A stretch of DNA of 64,000 bases from Desertimonas sp963772825 (lineage in GTDB: Bacteria > Actinomycetota > Acidimicrobiia > Acidimicrobiales > Ilumatobacteraceae). The notes beneath the pieces are model-generated. The model was not told the DNA's origin and searched no databases. It saw only the letters and a program-made list of their open reading frames with translations. The stretch covers positions 1-64,000 of the forward strand of contig CAVYYX010000009.1 of NCBI GenBank assembly GCA_963772825.1, written 5' to 3'. Below, piece after piece: positions 18,863 to 27,089 of the stretch (its first letter is position 1; every line of letters begins with the position of its first letter). The position numbers and the translations under genes are program-made.

Positions 18863-19552
18863 GTGACGGTGGCAGAGTCACCTGGCCTACCGACGAGCTA
18901 CCAGCCGGGGTCGGGCTCACTCGCATTTCCCGACCACTGGTGGTACCGGGCTCGAAATCGACTACTGCAACGGGCGCTGGGATCGTTCGTCCCGGAGGGA
19001 ACCATGGTCGACGTGGGATCCGCCGACAGCCCGTCGGTTTCGTGGCTTGCTGCCATCCCACTCGACCGGGACCCGCGTGGTCTCCGCAGCGGCGTCTGCG
19101 CCGACGCTCGGGACCTGCCGTTCAAGGACGAGTCACTCGACGGCCTCTCGGCATTTGACGTCATCGAGCACGTTCCGGACGACGGCGTCCTTCTCGGTGA
19201 GTTCCGTCGGGTCCTGAAGCCGGGCGGGCGCTTGCTCGCTTCTGTCCCCGCGTATCAATGGGCCTGGAGCGAGTTTGACATCCGCGCCGGCCACCATCGC
19301 CGATACACGCGTCGACGTTTCGTCGAGTCGGTACGAGACGCAGGCTTCAATGTTGAGCGGGCGACCTACGCATTCGCCTCGACGCTTCCGCTCTTTGCCG
19401 TCAGCCGGCTCACCGGCCGCGGCGGGCTTGGCCCCGTCCCGCGTTGGCAGGATCGCGTGCTGACAACACTCAGCTGGGTGGACGAGAAGTGCCTCGCTCG
19501 GTTCGATCTCCCCTTCGGGTCGTCGGTGTTCCTCGCCGCGCGGGCGGCGTGA
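18863..19552 (+). CDS. Class I SAM-dependent methyltransferase
   Basis: From a GTG at 18863 the 229-residue protein reads 'MVDVGSADSPSVSWLAAI' (motif I, atypical), 'VCADARDLPFKDESLDGLSA' (motifs II-III), 'FDVIEHVPDDGVLLGEFRRV' and 'LKPGGRLLASVPAY'. It continues with 'FDIRAGHHRRYTRR', a phrase common in methyltransferases that travel with polyprenyl-sugar glycosyltransferases. It begins four bases after the GT2 stop, so co-transcription is likely. The target is unknown; a lipid-linked sugar or glycan is the natural guess. Motif I lacks the usual GxGxG spacing but retains D-x-G. Confidence 0.8.
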   Translation: MTVAESPGLPTSYQPGSGSLAFPDHWWYRARNRLLQRALGSFVPEGTMVDVGSADSPSVSWLAAIPLDRDPRGLRSGVCADARDLPFKDESLDGLSAFDVIEHVPDDGVLLGEFRRVLKPGGRLLASVPAYQWAWSEFDIRAGHHRRYTRRRFVESVRDAGFNVERATYAFASTLPLFAVSRLTGRGGLGPVPRWQDRVLTTLSWVDEKCLARFDLPFGSSVFLAARAA

Positions 19553-19653
19553 CGTGTTCGCGGTGAAGAAGGATGCGACCTGGGCCGGGTGCCAAAGCAC
19601 GCATGACGGTATGGAGCGCCGACGATCCACCGGCGCCGCCTCGGCAGATCTTG

Positions 19654-20857
19654 TCAATCGGCACTGAGCGTGAGCGCGATCAGTGCTGCGAGTTGCGCAA
19701 TCAAGAATCCGAGCCGCGACCGACACGATCGGCCGCGTGGGAGAGATGGCAATCACGATCGCCGCAGCGAGCACTGCCAATGTCCAGGCTGCCGCCACAC
19801 GGTTCGTAGCTGCACGGGCAGCGAGCATCAGTCCGATGGCGAGCGAGCCGAGGGCGAGGACGCTGCCTGCCGCTACCAGCGCAACGACACCGGCGTCCGG
19901 AGTCGACGACGACCCGTAGACGAGCTCGACAATCGATTTGCCCGCCGTCAGGCCGAACGGAACTGCCAGCCCGCCCAGGCACATCGTTGCGAAAGCGGTC
20001 CTGCGGATCGAGCGTCGCAGTGCCGCCGGATTGTCTCCCATCGCCATCCTCGTCGCCGGTCCGGTGAGCTGAACTGACAGTCCGAGGGCGACGATGTACG
20101 GTGCGCGAAACAACGCCATGGTGACGAACAGACTCGTCACCTCTTCCGGACTGCCACCGATTGCCGACAAGACGATCGGGCCGGCGTTGAGAACGACCTG
20201 GGCGAGAATTGCACCGGCGCCGAGGCCTCCGATGAAACGGGCCAACGATGCCTGGCTGGCCGCGCCGGGACTCGCGAAGCGGAACGCCCCTGGCCAAGCA
20301 GCCAGGCACAGGGTGGAGGAGGCGAACGCCACGCCGAAGACCTCGATCGAGCCGTCGGCGGCGACGACTGCTGTGCACGCAACGAGCCGAACGACATTTT
20401 CACTGGCGATCACCGCCACGACGGCGCGATAGCGGCGACGGCCCGCGAGCACGCCACGCACGACACCTGCCACGGCGGTGCCGATGGCGAGCACACCGAC
20501 GAGGACGGGCCACGCCAAGTTTCGAACGCCGAAGAACTGTTCGCCCCCCAGCCACGCCACGGCACCCAACACGCCGGCAAACACGATGCCCACGGCGACG
20601 ACCCTCGGCAAGGCAGCGGCGACCGTTGCGTCGCTCCCATCTGCGGCCATTCGATGGATCACCCAGTGCTGGACCGGGAACGTGAGCACTGCGGACAGAA
20701 CTGCCCAGAACGTCCAGAGGACGGATATCGGGGCGAAGTCGGCAGCACCGTAGGCCCGGATGCCGATGATCGACACCGCGTACACGGCGGCCCCATTTAC
20801 GACCGCGCCGGCGATCAGTGCGGCGGAGTCGAGGCGGCGGCGGGCGAAGGTGTCCAA
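19654..20857 (-). CDS. Polysaccharide flippase-like membrane protein (Wzx/MATE superfamily)
   Basis: About twelve hydrophobic helices run through the 400-residue protein: 'AALIAGAVVNGAAVYAVSII' and 'LWTFWAVLSAVLTFPVQHWV' near the start, then 'LGAVAWLGGEQFFG'. The text 'MALFRAPYIVALGLSVQLTG' lies in the middle, a region typical of oligosaccharide flippases. A frame change near 19730 is needed to reach the natural end 'FLIAQLAALIALTLSAD'. The start is TTG 20857 or a nearby alternative. Such proteins turn lipid-linked repeat units to the outer leaflet. It converges with the methyltransferase gene. Confidence 0.8.
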
Positions 20858-21142
20858 CGATTGGGTCCAAGGCGGTGGTGGCGGCGGGCTGAGGGTACTG
20901 TGCGTGGTCTGGCCTACAACCGCAATGGGAATCGCCTTACGAGCGGCTCTGCCTCCGGGGCACCACGTCCGGCCGATGCGCGCCTTGCACCCATCAGACC
21001 CCGACGCCGACGACGCCCAGTAGCCCGGTGGGGAGGGGAGACTCGATACAGCATGATTTGCGGTTCTACGACACGACCGGCGCTCGCCAAGGTTGAGTGT
21101 TCCCGCCCGATCAGCTGAAAACGCGTCACCTCGGAGATCACC
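20858..21142. other. Divergent intergenic region between flippase and aminotransferase genes
   Basis: The 285 bases separate two divergently transcribed genes and should hold both promoters. Frames on both strands look like low-quality Arg/Pro-rich shadow text, and I recognise no protein. There is a GGAGGGGAGA purine run near 21032, but it has no start codon at the right distance. The aminotransferase GTG at 21143 is preceded by 'cggagatcacc'. Confidence 0.35.
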
Positions 21143-22291
21143 GTGTCGTCACCACCGATTCCTTTCAACCGGCCGACCATCGAAGGGGACGAGCTCGCCT
21201 ATATGCGGCAAGCGGTCGAAAGCGGCCACACGGCCGCATCCGGACCGTTCTCCCAAGCCGCCGCACGAATCATCCAGGAGGCGACCGGTGCGCACGAGGT
21301 GCTCCTGACGACCTCCTGCACCGACGCGCTGGAACTGACCGCGATGCTGCTCGATCTTCAGCCTGGTGACAACGTGATCGTCCCGTCGTTCACGTTCGTC
21401 TCGACTGCGCTCGCCTTCGTCCGGGCAGGGGCGAAGGTCGTGTTTGCCGACATTGAGCCCGAGACGCTCGGCCTCGATCCAAAGCATGTGGTGGAGCTCA
21501 TCGACGACCGGACTCGGGCAGTGGTGCCGGTGCACTACGCCGGAATCAGCTGCGAACTCGAAGGGCTCACCAAGATCATCGAAGGATCTGGCCGTCCCGT
21601 GCACCTAATCGAGGACAACGCCCACGGACTGTTCGGGACCTACCAGGGCAGGCCCCTGGGAAGCTTCGGCCGGTTCGGCACGCTCAGCTTCCACGAGACG
21701 AAGAACTTTGTCTCGGGAGAAGGCGGGGCGTTGCTGGTGAATCGATCGGGGGACGTTGATCGGGCACACGTGCTCTACGACAAGGGCACCAACCGTCGCG
21801 CCTTCATGCTCGGCGAGGTTGACAAGTACTCCTGGAAGGACTGCGGCTCGTCGTTCGGCATGTCCGACCTCGTGGCCGCCTACCTCTTCGGACAGCTCGA
21901 GCAGCGGGTCACGATTCTCCGCAAGCGGCAGCAGATCTATGAGGCGTATCACCGTGCGCTCGAACCGTTTACGGACGAGTTCGGATTTCGCGTTCCGACC
22001 ATCCCACCCGACTGCGGGCCGGCGTGGCACATGTTCTACGTCTTGCTGCCCGACGCGGCAACCCGAACTCGCGTCCTCAACGGCATGAGGGAGCGTGGTG
22101 TCGGCGCAACGTTTCACTACGTCCCGCTCCATAGCTCGGAAGGCGGCCGGCGCTTCGCCGCCCGGGAGACCGAGTGCCCAATTACCGACGACATCAGTTC
22201 ACGCCTGTTGCGCCTTCCGTTCTACAACTCCCTGACCAGCCACGATCTGGAACGAGTGGTAGACACCTTCATATCGACGCTTGCGCATTGA
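21143..22291 (+). CDS. DegT/DnrJ/EryC1-family sugar aminotransferase (WecE/RffA-like)
   Basis: The intact 382-residue PLP enzyme starts 'PIPFNRPTIEGDELAYMRQ' and contains 'EVLLTTSCTDALELTAML', 'NVIVPSFTFVSTALAFVRAG', 'VVPVHYAGISCEL' and 'LIEDNAHGLFG'. The lysine that binds PLP is in 'SFHETKNFVSGEGGALL' (about residue 187). The ETKN-x-x-SGEGG form is typical of dTDP-4-amino-4,6-dideoxygalactose transaminase (WecE/RffA). It would aminate a 4-keto-6-deoxy nucleotide sugar with glutamate as donor. The matching dehydratase is not in the window. Start GTG 21143 follows a weak purine run. Confidence 0.9.
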   Translation: MSSPPIPFNRPTIEGDELAYMRQAVESGHTAASGPFSQAAARIIQEATGAHEVLLTTSCTDALELTAMLLDLQPGDNVIVPSFTFVSTALAFVRAGAKVVFADIEPETLGLDPKHVVELIDDRTRAVVPVHYAGISCELEGLTKIIEGSGRPVHLIEDNAHGLFGTYQGRPLGSFGRFGTLSFHETKNFVSGEGGALLVNRSGDVDRAHVLYDKGTNRRAFMLGEVDKYSWKDCGSSFGMSDLVAAYLFGQLEQRVTILRKRQQIYEAYHRALEPFTDEFGFRVPTIPPDCGPAWHMFYVLLPDAATRTRVLNGMRERGVGATFHYVPLHSSEGGRRFAARETECPITDDISSRLLRLPFYNSLTSHDLERVVDTFISTLAH

Positions 22292-22306
22292 GCATCGAAG
22301 CTCTGC

Positions 22307-22403
22307 GCACAACGCCTCGAACACGCTCCAGGCGTCGGCGCGAGTGCACGTGATGGCGGTCGAGAACCTGACCCGCGAACTGGGCGTTACGGTGGCGTCA
22401 TGA
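22307..22403 (+). repeat. 97-bp direct repeat, right copy (orphan 3' end of a PGDH-like gene)
   Basis: This is the last 32 codons of a PGDH-like gene with no gene body in front of it. It reads 'HNASNTLQASARVHVMAVEN', then 'LTRELGVTVAS', and its stop overlaps the SDR start (ATGA at 22400-22403). It pairs with 10953-11049. The join to unrelated sequence lies at about 22306, just after the WecE-like gene, and marks the right edge of the inserted cassette. Confidence 0.9.
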
Positions 22404-23149
22404 ACGCCGATCGGCGGCGGGTCCTGATCACCGGCGTCCTTGGGGGCATCGGCCGGGCGACAGCGGCGGCGTTCCGTGCCGAGGGTTGGTGGGTGATCGG
22501 CACCGACCGTGCCACCGTGGACGGCGAATTGCCGGCCGATCAGTTGATCTCGGTCGATCTCAGCGAGGTCGGCGCCGTCACCGAGCTCGTCGCGCAAGTC
22601 GATGACGACCGCCTCGATGGCCTCGTCAACAATGCTGCCTTCCAGCCCAATCTGTCGGTCGCCGACACGTCCGACGAGGTGTGGGACGAGGTGATGGCGA
22701 CGAACCTGCGGGCGCCGTTCCAGCTGATCCGCGACCTCGCCCCCCGCCTCGCCGAGGTGCACGGCGGGATCGTCAACGTCAGCTCGGTACACGCCATCGT
22801 GACTTCGGCGAACGTCGCCGCCTACGCCGTGTCCAAGGGGGCGCTCGTCGCCCTGACGCGGAGCGCAGCGATCGATCTGGCGCCGCTCGGGGTGCGTTGC
22901 AACGCCGTGCTGCCCGGTGCCGTGCAGACGCCGATGCTGATGGACGGGCTCAGCCGGCGACCCCACGAGCGCGGGGCGCAGGGCAACCTCGAGGACCTGG
23001 AGGCACGTACGCCGCTCGGCTTCGTGGCCCGCCCCGAAGCGGTGGCGCCGACGATCCTCCACCTCGTCGACCGCGACCGGTCGCCGTACACGACGGGTCA
23101 GACGATCGTCATGGATGGTGGCGCGAGCATCCGGCTGTCCACCGAGTGA
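22400..23149 (+). CDS. Short-chain dehydrogenase/reductase (classical SDR)
   Basis: The 249-residue protein has the NAD(P) motif 'VLITGVLGGIGRATAAAF', 'VDLSEVG', the 'LVNNAAFQPNLS' element, catalytic Ser in 'VNVSSVHA', and Tyr/Lys in 'AAYAVSKGALVAL' (about residue 141). It ends 'IVMDGGASIRLSTE'. Its start overlaps the orphan PGDH 3' end, so the ancestral order was PGDH-like then SDR in one operon. A decayed second copy of its 3' half lies at 1555-1862. The likely role is an oxidoreduction step in making the CMP-activated sugar of the 8.5-11 kb operon. The exact substrate is unknown. Confidence 0.92.
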   Translation: MNADRRRVLITGVLGGIGRATAAAFRAEGWWVIGTDRATVDGELPADQLISVDLSEVGAVTELVAQVDDDRLDGLVNNAAFQPNLSVADTSDEVWDEVMATNLRAPFQLIRDLAPRLAEVHGGIVNVSSVHAIVTSANVAAYAVSKGALVALTRSAAIDLAPLGVRCNAVLPGAVQTPMLMDGLSRRPHERGAQGNLEDLEARTPLGFVARPEAVAPTILHLVDRDRSPYTTGQTIVMDGGASIRLSTE

Positions 23150-23164
23150 GGCGCAGCACCTGCG

Positions 23165-24838
23165 TCAGTCCATGAACGACCCGACGCTGATCACGTCGTA
23201 GCCGTTCAGCCACGTTCCACTCAGTCGCGTCGACGGGACGGTGCGGTGGAACGACCACACCGTCCAGGTCCCGTTGGACGAGTTGTAGAGGAAGATGTCG
23301 TCGACGCGGCCGTCTGTGTCGTAATCCCCTGGGGCCACGACGTTGGTCCCGGTGCTCCATTGGCCGCTACGGGCGTACCGCCACCTGAAGTTCGACCACG
23401 TCTGCATCGACCACCGTCCGGTCTGGCGGTCCCACAGGATCGTCTCGTCGAAGTCACCGCCGGCACTCCAGTCGCCGACGATGAGTTCGTCGTAGCCGCG
23501 CGCCCAGGTGCCACTTCCGCTGAAGGCCCAGCGGAAGTTCTGCCAGCGTTGCAGGGTCCATTTCCCAGTGCTTTGCGACCACAGCATCGTGTCGTTCACG
23601 AATCCGTCGCCGTTGAAGTCGCCGGCGATCATTTGTGTGTACCCACGGGCCCATTGCCCGCCTCCGCGGTACGTGTGCTCGTAACCGTTCCAGGTCTGGA
23701 TCACGTACTTACCGGTGTCGCGGTCCCAGATGATCATGTCGTCGAACTCGCCGTCCCGGTCCCAGTCGCCGGCGACGATCTCGTCGTAGCCACGAGCCCA
23801 CGAGCCGATTCGAGCGTTGAGCGAGTCGCCGTTCGTCCAGTTCTGCAGCACCCAGTTCCCTGAGTCCACGTCCCACAGCATGACCTCGTCGCGGATCCCG
23901 TCGCTGTCCCAGTCTCCGACAATCGCCTTGTCCGACCCGACCGGGATGCTCAGACCCTCCTCGTCGGTCGGGACGAGGTGCCACCACGACACCGCCTGCC
24001 GCCATGACGCGTTGCGGTCCCACAGGACCTGGGTGTCGAGCTTCGGGGCGACAATCGGGGCGGTGCCCCAGTAGGACACCCAACCGTTGGCGCCCGGGAT
24101 CGTCAGGTCGAGGTGGACGTGGTCGTGGTGACCGATGCCGCACGGTCGCATCGCTGCCCACGAGCGGATCCCCCGGTCGCCATCGCTGTTCCAGCAACGG
24201 TCGGCGAACAGGATCTGCTGGATGCCGAGCTTGCGGGCGTTGGAGTTGACGTTGCCCTGGGTGTCGCCAGCGAGCAGCCAGTTGACGATGTTGATTCCAC
24301 GGGTCCGGTTGTAGCCCGAGCCAGCCCGGCCGACCATGACGTCGATCGCCCGGCCGCGGGCGTGGTTGCTCCAGCACTTGCTGAAGAAGTTGGGCGACGT
24401 CACCGGGTTGCCCTGCTGGCCGTTGCACGTCGGATCGTTTGCGGTGTCCCACCGCTCGCGGCAGAAGTACATCGTTCCGGCCGACCCGCCGAACCGTCTG
24501 ACGATCTCGTTGAACGTCCACCCCGACCCGGTCAGCAGCCGCCCCGCACATACCTCGCGAGCGGTCCCCTCGAGGACCAGCTCGTCGTAGCGGAAGTCGT
24601 CGATCGGGTTGCGCACCACCGCCGCTGCGAACACGGTGAGGCTGCTATCTGCCGTCGCCTCCGTCGTCGCCATCGTCTGCAACGGCCGGGTGTCCGCAGG
24701 GGCGGCGCCGGGTGTGGCGATGTCGCGGTTCTCATCGGGGCCGCCGCTGTTGTCGGCGTCGGCGGCTGCCACCGACGGGACGAGCATCCCGATGGCCAAA
24801 ACAACGAGCAGGACAAGGGGGGCTCTCCGTACGGGCAT
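23165..24838 (-). CDS. Secreted M15-like peptidase-fold protein with C-terminal FG-GAP-like repeats
   Basis: A signal peptide ('LVLLVVLAIGMLVPSVAA') is followed by a low-complexity linker and a domain of about 150 residues. This domain has 'CWSNHARGRAIDVMVG' (about residue 155) and 'GIGHHDHVHLDLTI' (about 235). The His-x6-Asp and His-Val-His spacing matches the zinc site of M15/D-Ala-D-Ala carboxypeptidase-like domains that cut cell-wall peptides. From about residue 300 to the end there are five repeats of about 55 residues such as 'VGDWDSDGIRDEVMLWD', 'AGDWDRDGEFDDMIIWD' and 'AGDFNGDGFVNDTMLW'. They resemble FG-GAP/VCBS calcium-binding propeller blades. The gene is intact at 557 residues and is divergent from the SGNH-FN3 gene. 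Confidence 0.8.
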   Translation of the reverse strand: MPVRRAPLVLLVVLAIGMLVPSVAAADADNSGGPDENRDIATPGAAPADTRPLQTMATTEATADSSLTVFAAAVVRNPIDDFRYDELVLEGTAREVCAGRLLTGSGWTFNEIVRRFGGSAGTMYFCRERWDTANDPTCNGQQGNPVTSPNFFSKCWSNHARGRAIDVMVGRAGSGYNRTRGINIVNWLLAGDTQGNVNSNARKLGIQQILFADRCWNSDGDRGIRSWAAMRPCGIGHHDHVHLDLTIPGANGWVSYWGTAPIVAPKLDTQVLWDRNASWRQAVSWWHLVPTDEEGLSIPVGSDKAIVGDWDSDGIRDEVMLWDVDSGNWVLQNWTNGDSLNARIGSWARGYDEIVAGDWDRDGEFDDMIIWDRDTGKYVIQTWNGYEHTYRGGGQWARGYTQMIAGDFNGDGFVNDTMLWSQSTGKWTLQRWQNFRWAFSGSGTWARGYDELIVGDWSAGGDFDETILWDRQTGRWSMQTWSNFRWRYARSGQWSTGTNVVAPGDYDTDGRVDDIFLYNSSNGTWTVWSFHRTVPSTRLSGTWLNGYDVISVGSFMD

Positions 24839-24996
24839 CTTGCCCGACGGTACACAGTCCGAGCTGCAACAACTTCCAATCCCAACATGCGAGCAACCGT
24901 GAGCTCAGGGCAGCATCTCGCCACGGGTGTTCGCCGCGACCCCGGCCGATCGTCTACGTTCGAGCCGTCCGCCACACCAACCACGGAGAGCCCTCG

Positions 24997-27083
24997 ATGC
25001 AGAGACGTCGTCGTCGCAACTTGTCAGCGCTCATCATGGTGCTGGTGCTGGTCGCACTCGCAGCAGCCATCCCCGCTGACAACGCATCGGCGGCGACGAC
25101 GATCCGCTACACCGGCGCCGGATCGGCGCCGCGAATCAGCGTGATCGGTGACTCGACGATCGCCGCCCTGCGCTGGACGAATCAGTTCGAGCCGCTCAAG
25201 CGGTTCAACTTCGTGTACGACGCCGAGTCGTGCCGGCGCACCGTCCTTCCGTCGTGCCGCGGCCGCGAGGGCTACACGCCGGACAACACGCTCAACGCGA
25301 TGCGCCGGCTCTCTGGCCAGCTGGGCTCCGTGCTGGCGATCATGGGCGGCTACGACGACCCCAGCTACAACTTCGGCGCCGCCGTCGACGCCATCATGGC
25401 GGAGGCGCGCGCCAGGGGATCCCGACCGTGATGTGGCTGACGTTGCGCCACACCGGCGTGTCCTATGTGGGACCGGGGGCGATCTCCAACAGCGCCACGT
25501 TCCGCGCCATCAACCGGACCCTGTTCAACAAGGCGATCCAGTACGGCCCACGACTGCAGATCGCCGACTGGGCGTCGTACGCGGCCAACCGCCCGGACTG
25601 GTTCTACTCCGACGGCATTCACTTCCGCCCGGCCGGCGCCAACGCCGCTGCCAGCTACATCGCCGATCAGGCAGGTCGCGTGCTGGCGGGACAGATCATC
25701 ACGCCAGCGGCAGGACGGGCACGTCCCTCGGCACCGCAACAACTGTCGGCGTCGGTTGGGTACGGGGTCGGTTCTGGACGCGTTCGCTTGACGTGGCAGG
25801 CGCCGTTTCTCACAGGTGGCATGCCGATCACCGACTACGTGATCCAACGCTCCTGGAACGGCGGCAGGACGTGGGTGTCGCTGAGTGACGGCGTCTCCAC
25901 GAACCGGAGCTACACGGTGGGTGGACACTCCAACGGAGCGACCTACCTGTTCCGCGTTGCCGCCCGCAACGCCGTCGGCTGGAGCCCACCGAGCAACATC
26001 GTCAGCGCGACCCCGCAGGCCACGATCCCGTCGGTTCCGCGCTCGCTGACCGCCTCGCCAGGTTCCGGCTACGTCGATCTGAACTGGATCGCGCCGAGCT
26101 CCAGCGGTGGCCTACCGATCACGGACTACGTGGTCCAGCGTTCGTACAACTTTGGGCGAACCTGGGTGTCGCTGAGCGACGGTGTCTCCACCAACCGCTT
26201 CTATCGGGCGACCGGGCTGGCGAACGGGGCGACCTACCAGTTCCGCGTCGCTGCCCGCAACGCTGTGGGCTGGAGCCGGGTGAGCAACGTCGTCACGGCG
26301 ACGCCCGGGGCGTCGACCGCATTGTTGCTGGCGACGGCCTCCGCTCCACTGGTGACGTCGACTACGACCACGGTCCCGGTCACGTCGACGACATCGACGT
26401 CGACGACGACCACCACCACGGCACCCACGACGACCACGGCGACCGCACGACCGGCGACGGCCGTGCCCTCGAGCTCCGACGAGCCGACGACCTCGGCCGT
26501 AGCGGACACCTCGACGATCGGCGACTTCGTGTGGCTCGACGCCGACCGGAACGGGTTGCAGGACGAGAACGAACTCGGTGTCGAAGGGGTCGCAGTCTTC
26601 CTCCTCGACGCGGCAGGTGGCGAGCTCGCCCGAGACGTGACCGACAAGTTCGGGGCGTACGAGTTCGCGGGCGTGGCCCAAGGGTCCTATGTCATCGAGC
26701 TCGAGCTCCCCGACGGCTACGACATCACGAATCCGTACCAGGGCACCGACGACGAGCTCGACTCCGACCTCGTCACGGTCGACGAGCAACGAGGCACGGC
26801 ACGCACGGAAACTTTCGGCGCCCCGACCGAACCGCCGCTCGGCCTCGACCTCGGTCTGATCCTTGCCCCGGTCGAGCCTGATCCGACGACGACGGCCGCG
26901 CCGGAGGTCACGACGACCGACGCACCACCGACCACCGCGGCGCCGCCCTCGACCCAGGCACCGACGACGCAGCCGCCGACGACCACGGCTGCTCCAACGA
27001 CGGTGGCAACAACGACGACGAGTGCTCCACCGCCACCGACCACGGCGGCCACAACAACCACAACGGTTGCAGGAGGCGGCTGA
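24997..27083 (+). CDS. Secreted SGNH-type esterase with two FN3 domains, an SdrD-B-like domain and a Thr-rich tail
   Basis: A signal peptide ('LSALIMVLVLVALAAAI') leads to an SGNH domain with 'ISVIGDSTIAALRWT' (Ser) and 'WFYSDGIHFRPAGANAAA' (catalytic Asp/His). A single frame change near 25420 separates them. Two fibronectin type III domains follow ('TWQAPFLTGGMPITDYVIQR' and 'LPITDYVVQRSYNFGRTWVS'), then a Thr-rich linker. Next is a Cna-B/SdrD-like domain 'TIGDFVWLDADRNGLQDENE' and a Pro/Thr tail ending 'TTTTTVAGGG'. The layout suggests an enzyme that works on wall or extracellular glycans while bound to the surface. No LPxTG motif or C-terminal membrane helix is present. Confidence 0.82.
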
Positions 27084-27089
27084 CCCGGT

